NCBI GenBank assembly: GCA_016124795.1
Contig: WGNB01000030.1
Location: 1 to 64,000 of the forward strand
DNA from: Rhodopseudomonas sp.
Lineage (GTDB): Bacteria; Pseudomonadota; Alphaproteobacteria; Rhizobiales; Xanthobacteraceae
DNA: 64,000 bases
Direction of reading: 5' to 3'
Shown here: piece after piece, positions 48,079 through 57,390 of the stretch
Numbering within the stretch: position 1 is the first letter of the stretch
Layout of the letters: each line of letters begins with the position of its first letter
Notes under the pieces: model-generated
Databases searched by the model: none
Seen by the model: only the letters and a program-made list of their open reading frames with translations
Told to the model about the DNA's origin: nothing
Made by a program: the position numbers and the translations under genes

Positions 48079-48384
48079 CCGCCGCGCGCGGATAAACACA
48101 CCGCGCTGCGACAAACCTACAACGCCGATCAAGGACGCGCGTTACGCCGCCGCTTTTACGCCATCTTTGACGCAGCGCGACGCGCGCGGGTTCCCGCATC
48201 GATCATCACCAATTGCCACAGCTGTCATCCAACGTGAGGGCACCGGTTCCGACGTGAAGCGTTAACACGGTAACAACCGGGCGCATCCCGCGCCAATTCC
48301 CCCTTCGCCAACACACCGCACCGACAAATTCGCGCAGCCGTTACTGCGCCCGCGCTTTTCATTTGTCTTTTGACGGAGAAATCC
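48079..48384. other. Intergenic region without a gene
   Basis: No protein-like frame, tRNA or terminator was recognised in these 306 bases between the CYTH gene and a small zinc-ribbon gene. The right end holds the GACGGAGAAATCC ribosome-binding region of that gene. Confidence 0.4.
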
Positions 48385-48585
48385 ATGACCACCCGTACCT
48401 TGCCGCCTGCTTGTCCGGTCTGTGCCGGACCGACCCGGATCAAGATGACGCATAAACTCGCCGAGCCCGGCGACATCATGTGCATTTTCTTCTGCAATCG
48501 CTGCGCGCTCGAATATCCGGTTGCAGTCAAAGCGGCCGAGGCCAATCTCACCGGCGGTACCGACCCCGTGACCGGACTTGATTAA
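48385..48585 (+). CDS. Small zinc-ribbon-like protein of unknown function
   Basis: This 66-residue protein has two Cys pairs, CPVCAGP near residue 10 and FFCNRCALEY near 37, spaced as in a zinc ribbon, and an acidic end. A GACGGAGAA ribosome-binding site lies just upstream of the ATG at 48385; a TTG at 48370 is a weaker alternative. No domain beyond the ribbon is visible. It precedes the FKBP gene on the same strand by 134 bp, and no functional link is apparent. Confidence 0.75.
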   Translation: MTTRTLPPACPVCAGPTRIKMTHKLAEPGDIMCIFFCNRCALEYPVAVKAAEANLTGGTDPVTGLD

Positions 48586-48719
48586 CCGGAAGCGCGGTGC
48601 GACGGCCGGGCCGAGGGACGAACGACAGGCCCAAAAATCCGATTGGGAATGGCCGCCGCATCGGTTAGAAGCCCGATCGAACGAGCGGCCGCACCGGCCG
48701 CTCCAGCCAGGAGACCGGA

Positions 48720-49193
48720 ATGCCCCTGACCCGTCGGGCCGCATCGTTGACCGTTGCGACATTGACCCTTAGCGCCGCGGCCTTAGGCCTTGCCGGTCTG
48801 GCCGCCGTCGCTCCCGCTTCCGCACAAACCACCAGAAAGAAATTCATGACCACAGCTTCAGGATTGCAGATCAAGGATATCGTCGTCGGCACCGGCGCCA
48901 CGCCGGAGCGCGGCCAGACCTGCGTCATGCACTATACCGGATGGCTCTATAACAACGGCCTCAAGGGCGCCAAGTTCGACTCCTCGGTCGACCGCGGCCA
49001 GCCGTTCGAATTTACCATCGGCGTCGGTCAGGTCATCAAGGGCTGGGACGAAGGCGTCTCGACGATGAAGGTCGGCGGCAAACGTACCCTGATCATTCCG
49101 CCCGCGCTCGGCTATGGTGAACGCGGCGCCGGTGGCGTGATCCCGCCGCATGCCACGCTGATGTTCGACGTCGAACTGCTCGACGTGAAATAA
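48720..49193 (+). CDS. FKBP-type peptidyl-prolyl cis-trans isomerase, exported
   Basis: This 157-residue protein has a signal peptide (residues 1-38, Ala/Leu-rich, ending in ASAQT) and a single FKBP domain: TASGLQIKDIVVGTG, VMHYTGWLYN, FDSSVDRGQPFEFTIGVGQVIKGWDEGV, GGKRTLIIPPALGYGERG and IPPHATLMFDVELL. Conserved active-site residues are present, so it should speed proline isomerisation of envelope proteins. A CAGGAGACCGGA ribosome-binding region precedes the ATG. The MHS transporter gene follows downstream on the same strand. Confidence 0.95.
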   Translation: MPLTRRAASLTVATLTLSAAALGLAGLAAVAPASAQTTRKKFMTTASGLQIKDIVVGTGATPERGQTCVMHYTGWLYNNGLKGAKFDSSVDRGQPFEFTIGVGQVIKGWDEGVSTMKVGGKRTLIIPPALGYGERGAGGVIPPHATLMFDVELLDVK

Positions 49194-49366
49194 CCGTCGC
49201 GCGCAGCCCGGTCCGGGCGAACTGTTTGACTGGACCGGGCTGGCACGACGGCGCTGACAGAAGCCCGCGCGTCGTACAAGCCGGCGGCGCGCGTCCCTGC
49301 TCGGCCCGGGCCGCATGGAACACGGCGAGCCGGCGATGGTTATATGATCCTTGGGGGCTCAGGGAC

Positions 49367-50707
49367 ATGACAATGACCATCATCACCGCCGACGGCTCCA
49401 CGAATATCGCCTCCGATCAAGGTCCGACCAGCCGTCAGATCTTCAAGGTCGCTTTCGCCAGCATTATCGGCTCGATCATCGAGCAATACGACTTTCTCAT
49501 CACCGGCGTGATTGCCGCCACCGTCTGGGGCGGCGTGTTCTTCAAACTGCCGGGGCTGGCGGCGGTCGCCGCCGCGATCAGCGTCTACGGCATCGGCATC
49601 ATCATCCGGCCGGTCGGGGCCTATATCTTCGGCCATATCGCCGACCGCATCGGCCGCAAGGACGCGATGGTCTGGGCTCTCGTTCTGATGGGCGGCAGCA
49701 CGCTGGCGATAGGCCTGACACCCTCCTATGACAACATCGGCGTCATCGCACCCTGTCTGTTGATCGCCTTCCGCCTGATCCAGGGCATCAGCTTCGGCGC
49801 CGAATTCGGCACCGCGTCGACCTGGGTCGTCGAAATGGCGGCCCGCACCAAGCACCGGGCGTTCTGGGGCGCTTTCGTCGGTTTCGCGATTCCAATCGGG
49901 CTCATTCTCGGCTTCGGTTCGGTGCTGATCGTCAAGTCGCTAATGACCGCCGACCATTTCAATGCCTGGGGCTGGCGCATCTTCTTTATCGTCGGCTTCC
50001 TGGTCGCCATCGTCGGCTATTTCATCCGGCGTCGCACCGAAGAAAGCTTTGTGTTTTCCGACCACAAAACCAAAAGCGCCGTCCTTGAATCGCCAGCGCG
50101 CCAGGTCTGGACCGAAATGCCCGGCACCATCCTGCGCACGTCATTGGTCAACGCCATGTTCGGCGGCGCGTTCTTTCTCTATTTCGTGTTCGGCACCAGC
50201 TACATGAAAGCGGTCGGCTTCACCGGCAATACGCCGGAATTAATCGGCCTGATCGCCGCCGGATTCATGCTGGCCTTCATGCTGATCGGCTCGCTGCTCG
50301 CCGACCTCATCAACCGCCGCGTCATTCTGCTGGTCGCGGCGGTGACGTTCCTGATCTTCGCGATCCCCTACTTCTATCTGGTCAATACCGGCAGCTTCCT
50401 GCTGGCGACGATTGCCGAAATCGTCGGCTTTGGCTTCGTGTTCGGCTTCGGCTATGGCGCGATCCCGACCTTCTACACCGAGAACTTCCCGACCCGGTAT
50501 CGCGCCTCCGGCGCCAGCGCCGGCTATCAGGTGTCGCAAGTCTATGGCGGCGGCCTGATCCCGATCGTCGCCGGCTACTTCCTCAATCACTACGGCGTCA
50601 AGGAAGCCTATCTCTACATCGGCGGCCTGGTAATGATCTACGCGCTGCTGGCGATCTACGCGATCATCGCCACGCCGGAAACCCGTGACGTCGATCTCGA
50701 GACGTGA
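49367..50707 (+). CDS. MFS transporter, metabolite:H+ symporter (MHS) family
   Basis: This 446-residue integral membrane protein has twelve predicted helices, and the MHS-type start SIIGSIIEQYDFLITGVIAATVW resembles proline/betaine, shikimate and citrate symporters. The loop 2-3 motif HIADRIGRKDAMVWALVLMG matches the major-facilitator signature. It should import a small organic acid or osmolyte with protons; the substrate is not readable. I chose the ATG at 49367, preceded by GGGGGCTCAGGGA; an upstream start at 49226 gives non-family sequence. It converges with the metallopeptidase gene over a hairpin. Confidence 0.93.
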   Translation: MTMTIITADGSTNIASDQGPTSRQIFKVAFASIIGSIIEQYDFLITGVIAATVWGGVFFKLPGLAAVAAAISVYGIGIIIRPVGAYIFGHIADRIGRKDAMVWALVLMGGSTLAIGLTPSYDNIGVIAPCLLIAFRLIQGISFGAEFGTASTWVVEMAARTKHRAFWGAFVGFAIPIGLILGFGSVLIVKSLMTADHFNAWGWRIFFIVGFLVAIVGYFIRRRTEESFVFSDHKTKSAVLESPARQVWTEMPGTILRTSLVNAMFGGAFFLYFVFGTSYMKAVGFTGNTPELIGLIAAGFMLAFMLIGSLLADLINRRVILLVAAVTFLIFAIPYFYLVNTGSFLLATIAEIVGFGFVFGFGYGAIPTFYTENFPTRYRASGASAGYQVSQVYGGGLIPIVAGYFLNHYGVKEAYLYIGGLVMIYALLAIYAIIATPETRDVDLET

Positions 50708-50741
50708 AACGTCGCTAACGTAATGTCGTTCGTCGCCACGC

Positions 50742-50767
50742 GCGGAAAGGCATTACTGCCTTTCCGC
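50742..50767. terminator. Bidirectional hairpin between convergent genes
   Basis: GCGGAAAGGCA, loop TTAC, TGCCTTTCCGC is a perfect 11-bp stem midway between the stops of the MHS transporter and metallopeptidase genes. There is no T-run on either side, so if it terminates transcription it does so less strongly than the hairpin at 42052. Confidence 0.65.
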
Positions 50768-50778
50768 CGGCCAAACGC

Positions 50779-51912
50779 TTAACGGAACAACGACAGCGGC
50801 CAGCGGCGCTTGCGCACGGCTTCGGCTTGCGGCGCGCTTTGCGGCGACGCCTTGGCCGCACCGTGAATGAGATCGTGGATGAAGCCGAGCTTGGCGATCA
50901 CCGGCGGCGACAGCACGAAAGGATAAAGATCGCGCGCGCCCATGGCGCGGCTGACATTGTTCATCGCGAAGACATAAGGCAGCCAGGCATCGACAATCTG
51001 CTCAATGGACCCGGCGTTATAGGGATCGAAGGTGACGCGCGCCGAGAAATCGCCGGTCTTGTCGATGCGCGGTTTCACCGTCATGCCCGACGCCGCCACC
51101 ATTTCCAGCGTATCGACAATGTGCAGATAATGCGCCCAGGTTTCGGCGAAATCCTCCCACGGATGGGTGGTGGCGTATTGGGTAACAAAATTCCCCTGCC
51201 AGTTGGCCGGCGCGCCCTGCGCGTAATGACGCTGTAACGCAGCGCCATAATCCTGACGGTCGTCGCCAAACACGGCGCGGCAGGCATCGAGTCGCCCGCC
51301 GTCGCGGACCAGAACGTCCCAGTAATAATGACCGACCTCGTGACGGAAATGGCCGAGCAAGGTGCGATAGGGTTCGCCCATCGCCACCCGGCGCTTTTCC
51401 CGCTCGGCGTCGTCGGCTTCGTCCAGCGCGATGGTGATCTTGCCGTTGTCATGACCGGTCATGATCTTCGGCCCGCTCTGCGCAGGCGGATCGGCCAGAA
51501 ATTCAAAAGACAGACCGCCCACCGGATCCTCGACCACGGTGGTCAGCGGCAGCCGCCAGCGCAACAGCGCATAGAACAGCCGGTGCTTGGCCAGTTCGAG
51601 CGCCTGCCACGCCACCACATTGGCGGGAATGCCGAGGTCCGGCACCACCGCATTGTGCCGGCAAGCGAGACAGAACGCGTCGGTGGTGTCATCGGGCACA
51701 AACCAGTTGCAGACGCCATGCCCGGCGTTGACGCACAGCAGGCGCTTCTGATCCGGCGCATTCAGCGGCTTCCACCAATTATCGCCGAGCGGCTCGATCG
51801 CCGTCATCTCGGCCTGGGCCGGGCGATAGGCGAGCCGGTGACCGCACTTTTCGCAGGTATAATTCTCGAAATAAACGACGTTGCCGCAGAACTGGCATTG
51901 AAACAGCTTCAT
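50779..51912 (-). CDS. Putative zinc-binding metallopeptidase with zinc-ribbon head
   Basis: This 377-residue protein starts with a zinc ribbon (CQFCGNVVYFENYTCEKCGH, residues 6-25), has further Cys in a second knuckle (FCLACRHN near 81), and carries an HExxH-type active site in GHFRHEVGHYYWDVL near 191, with downstream Glu residues in HPWEDFAETWAHYLHI. This matches the uncharacterised metallopeptidase family PF15887 common in Rhizobiales. The length is normal, and no signal peptide is present, so it is cytoplasmic. The substrate is unknown. Confidence 0.9.
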   Translation of the reverse strand: MKLFQCQFCGNVVYFENYTCEKCGHRLAYRPAQAEMTAIEPLGDNWWKPLNAPDQKRLLCVNAGHGVCNWFVPDDTTDAFCLACRHNAVVPDLGIPANVVAWQALELAKHRLFYALLRWRLPLTTVVEDPVGGLSFEFLADPPAQSGPKIMTGHDNGKITIALDEADDAEREKRRVAMGEPYRTLLGHFRHEVGHYYWDVLVRDGGRLDACRAVFGDDRQDYGAALQRHYAQGAPANWQGNFVTQYATTHPWEDFAETWAHYLHIVDTLEMVAASGMTVKPRIDKTGDFSARVTFDPYNAGSIEQIVDAWLPYVFAMNNVSRAMGARDLYPFVLSPPVIAKLGFIHDLIHGAAKASPQSAPQAEAVRKRRWPLSLFR

Positions 51913-52038
51913 GCGAAATGACTTTCAGGCGCGGCAATTTCCAAAGGCGCAATCCGGCAATGCAACGCCGGACCCCGGCGCCGGTTCCATCGCCCCACGC
52001 GTCATAGGCGGAAGCGGCGGAACGGCCGACGCTCGCCG

Positions 52039-52054
52039 TTAACACCCCATTAAC
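52039..52054 (+). promoter_or_regulatory. Perfect CtrA-type box (TTAA-N7-TTAAC)
   Basis: TTAACACCCCATTAAC lies 70 bp upstream of the GTG of the 376-residue unknown gene. The spacing of exactly seven bases between TTAA and TTAAC is the consensus for CtrA, the master cell-cycle regulator of alphaproteobacteria that governs flagellar, pilus and division genes. A -10-like region is not obvious. The site is also 126 bp upstream of the divergent metallopeptidase gene. Confidence 0.6.
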
Positions 52055-52123
52055 CATAATCCGTCAAGGCTGACCGCACTGACCGAACAACCCGCGAGAC
52101 GATCGCGCGACGGACGATCTGGC

Positions 52124-53254
52124 GTGACAACTGCCGTCAGCTCCAACTCCTACCTGCCGGCCGGCACCGGATCGGCCTATACAGCCTCGTCCGCGAGCGC
52201 CGCGACGACGTCGTCCGCCCGGACCGCGTCCAGCGCCACATCGTCATCCGCTGCCGCCAGCGACCAGATCACCCTGTCCGACGCCGCCAAGGCCTACCTC
52301 GCCGCGACGACACCGGTCGACGCCGCGACTTTGGCGGCCGATGCCCGGCAATGGTTCGACCAGCAATATGCCGCCAACAACCTGACTTCGCCCTTGCTCG
52401 ACGGCCAGGTCGCGCTCGACATGACATCGCTCAGCCGCGCGACGTTGTCGGCCATCGCCGCCAACAGCCAGTCGCTGTTCAGCCAGGACGAAACCGCAGC
52501 CGCCGGGCTGGCGCTGCAAAAACGCTTCGACGACGCCATGACGCCCCATGTCGTCATCGCCCGCCACACCGGCGACTATGCCGGGCTCTATCAGGCGGCC
52601 TCGGATTATCTCGATCAGGCCGGTGCCGACGAACGCGCCACGCCGTTATGGCAGAGCGAAAAGCAGGCGGTTACCGCAGGGCTGGCGCTCGCCAAGGCAT
52701 CGCCGCAGAAGGCGCCCGACACCGGCAATGCCAACGACCCGGTGCAAGCCCTGCTCACCCAGACCTCGCAGGCCAGTTCAAACGGCGCCGCGACCGATAC
52801 CGCCAGCATCACCGCCAATGCGCGCGCCATGCTGGACGCACAGGCCAATCAGGCGCGCGATGCCGGCACCAGTCTGGTCTTCAACCCGAAACTGACGAAC
52901 GGCCAGCAGGTCGACTTCAGCCAGTTCGACAATCAGACGCTGGCGGTGGTCGCCCTCAACCAAAGCGCCAGCTTCTCGTCCGACGAGAGCCGCGCCGCCA
53001 AGGCCGAGCTGAATTCGCGTAACCGCGCCAGCATCATGGCCGCGCTCAATCCCTCATCCGGCAAAGGCGACGTACAAAGCCAAAGCCTGGCGCTCCTGAG
53101 CCATTATTCCGGGATGAGCGCCGCCGAAAAGGCGGCGATGGGGTATACCGATGCGCTGCAAAGCCGGCTGATTTCAAACTACAAGACCGCGGGCCTGTTC
53201 CAGAACAGCACCGCCAGCAGCGGAACGACGGCCAGCCTCTTCGCTTATCTCTGA
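52124..53254 (+). CDS. Hypothetical protein, Ser/Ala/Thr-rich N-terminus, behind CtrA box
   Basis: I do not recognise this 376-residue protein. After a Ser/Thr/Ala-rich disordered N-terminus (1-48), the segment SDQITLSDAAKAYLAAT begins a domain that seems repeated: an Ala/Asp/Gln-rich block with RQWFDQQYAANNLTSPLLDGQVALDMTSLSRATLSAIA (residues 73-110; split by my reading) recurs loosely near 225-275 (NARAMLDAQANQA, FNPKLTNGQQVDFSQFDNQTLAVVALN). No signal peptide or membrane helix is evident. The start is GTG. The CtrA-type box upstream suggests cell-cycle or motility-linked expression, perhaps flagellum-associated secretion; this is inference. Confidence 0.72.
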   Translation: MTTAVSSNSYLPAGTGSAYTASSASAATTSSARTASSATSSSAAASDQITLSDAAKAYLAATTPVDAATLAADARQWFDQQYAANNLTSPLLDGQVALDMTSLSRATLSAIAANSQSLFSQDETAAAGLALQKRFDDAMTPHVVIARHTGDYAGLYQAASDYLDQAGADERATPLWQSEKQAVTAGLALAKASPQKAPDTGNANDPVQALLTQTSQASSNGAATDTASITANARAMLDAQANQARDAGTSLVFNPKLTNGQQVDFSQFDNQTLAVVALNQSASFSSDESRAAKAELNSRNRASIMAALNPSSGKGDVQSQSLALLSHYSGMSAAEKAAMGYTDALQSRLISNYKTAGLFQNSTASSGTTASLFAYL

Positions 53255-53269
53255 GGCCGCCCGAGATCG

Positions 53270-53773
53270 CTAGATCGCGACCAGCATATTGAGGCCGCCA
53301 ACCACCCGCCCGTTACCGTCGCGGATCGGCGTTGGAAATGGCATGAACGGCACCCGCCGTCCGTTCGGCCGTTCGGCGATCGCGGTGACGCCGCGCACGG
53401 TCCGGCCATTTTTAACGGCAACGGCCATCGGGCATTCATCGTGCCGGATGAATTCCCCGGCCGCCGAATAGAGCTTCCAGGACACGCACCATTGATCCTT
53501 GCCGAGCTTAGGCAACCGGCCAGCGAACTCGACCGAGGCCGGATTGAAATAAGTCAGCCGACCTTCGGTATCGATCATGTAAACCGGAAACGGCAGATCG
53601 TCGAAGAACGGGCGGAACGCCGACGGCGCAAGGCCACTGGAACAAGCCATCGCCGGAAAACCGATCGCCGGCCATCCAAGAGGCATGGCCGCGCCATCGA
53701 CGGTATCATCGAGTTCGACGATATCGTCAGCGTCGCACTGCTGTTGCAGCGTCCAATCGCTCCACTCCGACAT
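53270..53773 (-). CDS. PAS-domain protein
   Basis: This 167-residue protein is essentially one PAS domain (residues about 55-165): FPVYMIDTEGRLTYFNPASVEFAGR, WCVSWKLYSAAGEFIRHDECPMAVAV, and VPFMPFPTPIRDGNGRVVGGLNMLV. The first 50 residues are polar, and no output domain (kinase, GGDEF or helix-turn-helix) is attached, so it may be a free sensor or adaptor. Such single-PAS proteins are common in Rhizobiales. The bound ligand is unknown. It converges with the CtrA-box gene over 15 bp. Confidence 0.85.
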   Translation of the reverse strand: MSEWSDWTLQQQCDADDIVELDDTVDGAAMPLGWPAIGFPAMACSSGLAPSAFRPFFDDLPFPVYMIDTEGRLTYFNPASVEFAGRLPKLGKDQWCVSWKLYSAAGEFIRHDECPMAVAVKNGRTVRGVTAIAERPNGRRVPFMPFPTPIRDGNGRVVGGLNMLVAI

Positions 53774-54210
53774 TGCGCTGCTCCATCCCTGCGCCAGTCA
53801 TGTAACCAACCTGCATAAGAGCGCAGAGGCTTTAAGAAGAAGACAATCGTCAGTGACGAAACGCATGAACAAAATTATTGAATCGGCAAGGCGGCAACGA
53901 AACGGGCGTGTTTAATCGCGCCATGCGTGCAAGCGCGACGGTATTCTTTGCTGCAGCACGGTAAGAATTGCGGCATGCCATGAGCAAGCCGGCCGTCACG
54001 GCACGTCCGCGCCAGAACGCGAGCCGGAACGAAATACGCGTCGCGTCATTGTCGTCATGCTCGCGCCGGGTGACAACCGGCCACAACGGAGATGTCGGAC
54101 GCAGGTGATTTTGCCGGTTTCTGCCTGCGACAGCAGCGCATTGGTACGCGCCGCCGTCTAACCCGTTCCCGGCGTGAGCACAGCGGGCCTCGCTACACCG
54201 CGAAGGTTCG
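53774..54210. other. Intergenic region, no supported gene
   Basis: Two weak frames exist here but neither has protein-like character or a ribosome-binding site. The left part is the upstream region of the PAS gene. No terminator or RNA gene was recognised for the convergent end of the channel gene. Confidence 0.4.
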
Positions 54211-55275
54211 CTAATAAGTCAGCCGCCCGGCCCTCACCTTCTCCGGCGGCGCGGCAAACATTGCGCTGATCGCCTCGCCACTGCGTCCGACCAGCACGAC
54301 GCCATCTCCTGCCTCGACCCGCAAATTCTTGTCGGGCTCGGTGATGGCCTCGCCATCGCGGCGGTTAAGCTGCACGATGAAAAAGGCGCCGTGGGCGCGC
54401 GCCTCGATCTCGGCGACAGTCAGTTGTGTCATGGCGCCCTTATCCGGCACAACCACCACTTCGATGGCCAGGCCGAGATGGCGCAGCGTGCGGTCAAGCT
54501 CCTGCATGCGTTCCGACTCGCGGACAAAGCGCGCCGTCTCCGGAAACAAAATCAGATCGGCAATGCGCTCGGCGCCGATATGCGTCGGCAGCACCACCTT
54601 GTTGGCGCCGGCGTGCAACAGCTTGCGCTCGGTCGACACCGCATCGCCGCGCGCGATGATCTCGACCTCGCGGTTGAGACTGCGCGCCGACAAGGTGATG
54701 AAGACATTGGCGGCGTCGTTCGGCAGCACCGTCGCCAGGATCCGGGCGCGGGCGATGCCGGCCTGTTCGAGCACCGCCTCCTGGGACGCATCGCCCTGCA
54801 AACACAGATAACCGGCGGCACGCGCCGCGACGACCTTCTGCTCGTTCTGCTCGACCACGACGAAGGCGGCGCCGCCATCCTTCAGCGCCTTGGACAGTTC
54901 GACGCCGATCCGGCCGAAGCCGCAAACGATGACGTGGTCGTCAAGTTTTTCCACTTCGTTTTGCACGCGCCTGTCACCGAATATTTCCTGCAACGGCCGC
55001 AGCGTGAAGAACTGCACCAGTGCGCCCGTAAAGAAGATCATGCCGGTGCAGCCCAGCACCATGGTCGCCATGGTCAGAGCATGCAGAAACGGCGTATCGA
55101 TCGGATGGACTTCGCCATAGCCGACGGTGAAAACCGTCAGCGTCACCATGTAGATCGCGTCCTGAAAACTCCATCCCGCCTCCAGATAGCCGATGGTCGA
55201 CGCGGCGCAGACCGCCAGCATGAAGACTGCGACCCGGATCACGTTACGCGATGGATGAAAGACCAGACTGTCCAA
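54211..55275 (-). CDS. Potassium channel with RCK (TrkA-N/TrkA-C) domains
   Basis: This 354-residue protein has two membrane helices flanking a pore loop with the K+ selectivity filter TVGYGE (residues 50-55), then a regulator-of-conductance RCK domain starting at about 113 with the nucleotide motif VIVCGFGRIG (GFGRIG at 119-124), and a TrkA-C domain from about 255. It is a typical MthK/Kch-like channel, a tetramer opened by ligand binding to the RCK ring. The length is complete. It is divergent from the DUF1499 gene at 55500. Confidence 0.93.
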   Translation of the reverse strand: MDSLVFHPSRNVIRVAVFMLAVCAASTIGYLEAGWSFQDAIYMVTLTVFTVGYGEVHPIDTPFLHALTMATMVLGCTGMIFFTGALVQFFTLRPLQEIFGDRRVQNEVEKLDDHVIVCGFGRIGVELSKALKDGGAAFVVVEQNEQKVVAARAAGYLCLQGDASQEAVLEQAGIARARILATVLPNDAANVFITLSARSLNREVEIIARGDAVSTERKLLHAGANKVVLPTHIGAERIADLILFPETARFVRESERMQELDRTLRHLGLAIEVVVVPDKGAMTQLTVAEIEARAHGAFFIVQLNRRDGEAITEPDKNLRVEAGDGVVLVGRSGEAISAMFAAPPEKVRAGRLTY

Positions 55276-55499
55276 CGCCGGGGCCTCAGCCGCTCAGAAT
55301 AAATTGGCTGCCGGCGCTCCCGGCCCGATCAGGTTAGCCGGAAGCGGTCGCCTGCGACATAGGGCCTGCTGCGCAAGTTTCGCCGGCGACTGCGCAACAT
55401 TTGGGCAAGAACCCGCGGCCATGGTAACAGCGCGATTGCGCCCGGCCACGCCAGCCAGTATCCCTTTTACCGGGCTTCCTTCAAGGACTTAGAGCGACA

Positions 55500-56345
55500 A
55501 TGGCGCGCCGCCTTTACATCGACGAACCGATCTCGCGACTGGCCACCTGGTCGGCGCGGCTTGGCCTGTTCGGCCTGGCGGTCGCGGCGCTATCGGTCGT
55601 CATCCTGCGTTCGGGACTGCTCGAGGTCGGACCGGCCTTGGCCACCTTCGCAGCCGCGCTCGGCTGTGCGGCGCTGGCGATCCTGCTCGCGCTCGGGGCC
55701 TTCGCCGCCATCTGGCGGCAGGGCCTGTCGGGCCTCGGCCGCGCCCTGCGCGGACTTATTCTGGGCATCGCCCTGCTCGCTTATCCGGCCTATCTCGGCA
55801 GCAAGGCGCTCAAGCTGCCGCCGATATCCGACATCTCCACCGACACCGTCAACCCGCCGCGTTTCGTGGCGCTGGCGCGCGAACGTCCCGCCGACCGCGT
55901 CGCCTATCCCGGCGAGAAAGCGGCGGCGCTCCAGCACAAGGCCTATCCCGATATCGTGCCGCTGCAGGAAAGCCTGCCGGTACGCAGCGCCTATGAGGTG
56001 ACCCTCGCCGTCATCACCAAACGCCGCTGGGCAATCGCGGAAGCCCGCCCGCCGGTCGGCGCCCGCGGCACCGGCACCATCGAGGCGACGGCGCGCACGC
56101 CTTTGATGGGTTTTCGCGACGATATCGTGATCCGGATCACCCCGCTCGGCAGCGGCTCCGATGCCGGCGCGCGCATCGACCTACGCTCGGCCTCGCGGAT
56201 CGGCTCGGTCGATTTCGGCGCCAATGCCAAACGCCTGCGGGCGCTGATGGAAGATATCGACGATGCCGCCAGCAATGCGCCAGAACCCAAGCCCGAACCG
56301 GAGCCCGCCAAGAAGCCCGCCCCGAAGCGCAAGCCGAAGAAATAA
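55500..56345 (+). CDS. DUF1499-domain membrane protein
   Basis: This 281-residue protein has three hydrophobic helices in the first 105 residues (LGLFGLAVAALSVVIL, TFAAALGCAALAILLALGAFA, LRGLILGIALLAYPAYL) and a C-terminal DUF1499 domain (about 120-255) with PRFVALARERPADR, YEVTLAVITKRRWAI, ARTPLMGFRDDIVIRI and GSDAGARIDLRSASRIGSVDFGANAKR, ending in a Pro/Lys/Glu tail. The function of DUF1499 is unknown. Its context (K+ channel, hydrolase) does not help. Confidence 0.85.
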   Translation: MARRLYIDEPISRLATWSARLGLFGLAVAALSVVILRSGLLEVGPALATFAAALGCAALAILLALGAFAAIWRQGLSGLGRALRGLILGIALLAYPAYLGSKALKLPPISDISTDTVNPPRFVALARERPADRVAYPGEKAAALQHKAYPDIVPLQESLPVRSAYEVTLAVITKRRWAIAEARPPVGARGTGTIEATARTPLMGFRDDIVIRITPLGSGSDAGARIDLRSASRIGSVDFGANAKRLRALMEDIDDAASNAPEPKPEPEPAKKPAPKRKPKK

Positions 56346-56361
56346 CCCTGCCGGTCGGCCG

Positions 56362-57276
56362 CTACGATTTCATCCGGAACACGCCGTCGATGGACGGCGG
56401 GCCGTCGGTCTCGACCAGCCCGCGCGCCACCAGATCTTCCATATGCGCCAGCACCGACATGCCGGCAGCGCCAGTCAATCGCGGATCGATGCCGATATAG
56501 ATCGCCCGCACGATGGTCGGAATATCGGTCGCACCCTTGGCCAACCGATGCAGGATCGAGCCCTCGCGGGCGATGCGGTGCAGAATGTAATAATTGACGA
56601 AGCGCTGGGCGTCGGCGATGGCCGGGCCGTGGCCAGGAAAATAGATCTGCTCATCCCGCGCCGCCAGTTTGCGCAACGAGATCATGTAATCGCCCATCGC
56701 GCCGTCCGGCGGCGCAACAATAGTGGTGGCCCAGGCCATTACATGATCGCCGGCAAACAACGCATTGGCCTCCTTGAAGGCAAAAGCCATGTGGTTGGCG
56801 GTGTGACCCGGCGTGGTGATCGCTTCGATCGTCCAGCCGGGACCTTCGACGATCTCGCCATCTTTCAGATAGACATCGGGTTTGAAATCGCGGTCGCCCG
56901 AGCCTTCGAGCGGATTCATCTCGCCGATATGCAAGGGCCGCGCGGCGCGGTGAACGCCTTCGGCATAGACAGTCGCCCCGGTCGCATGTTTGACCGCCGT
57001 CACGGCCGGCGAATGATCGCGATGGGTATGGGTGACGAAAATATGGCTGACCGTCTCGCCGCGCACCGCATCGAGCAGCGCGGCGATATGCGCCGGATCG
57101 TCGGGACCCGGATCGACGATCGCGACGTTGCCCTTGCCGATAATGTAGCTGATCGTGCCCTTGAACGTGAACGGACTCGGGTTATTGGCCATCACACGGC
57201 GCACCCCGGGCATGACCTCCTCGACCGTATCCGGCGCCAGATTGAGCGTTTTGTCGAAGGGGATGTCGTCGGCCAT
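56362..57276 (-). CDS. MBL-fold metallohydrolase (LACTB2-like)
   Basis: This 304-residue protein has the metallo-beta-lactamase-fold site HTHRDHSPA (HxHxDH at about 80-85), further ligands in TTPGHTANHMAF and ALFAGDHVMAW, and a C-terminal winged-helix segment (about 230-295: LHRIAREGSILHRLA, MEDLVARGLVETDG), the BLACT_WH domain of the LACTB2 branch. Members of this branch include RNA endonucleases and hydrolases. A general hydrolase role is the safe call. It converges with DUF1499 over 16 bp, and the next gene upstream is the GGDEF/EAL sensor. Confidence 0.92.
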   Translation of the reverse strand: MADDIPFDKTLNLAPDTVEEVMPGVRRVMANNPSPFTFKGTISYIIGKGNVAIVDPGPDDPAHIAALLDAVRGETVSHIFVTHTHRDHSPAVTAVKHATGATVYAEGVHRAARPLHIGEMNPLEGSGDRDFKPDVYLKDGEIVEGPGWTIEAITTPGHTANHMAFAFKEANALFAGDHVMAWATTIVAPPDGAMGDYMISLRKLAARDEQIYFPGHGPAIADAQRFVNYYILHRIAREGSILHRLAKGATDIPTIVRAIYIGIDPRLTGAAGMSVLAHMEDLVARGLVETDGPPSIDGVFRMKS

Positions 57277-57390
57277 GCTAGCGGATCCGCGAAAGGAATG
57301 TCAGCTTGCGGACCTAGCAAGTCCGCGCCGCCGCCGCCAGACCTTTTGCCCCCGGCCGGAACCCGACGCCGTCTGCGTCTTTGGCCGTCG

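Noticed and set aside
53850-54086. 78-codon minus-strand frame in the PAS-channel gap
   Set aside because: No ribosome-binding site, a Arg/Thr-rich unordered translation, and nothing resembling a known small protein.
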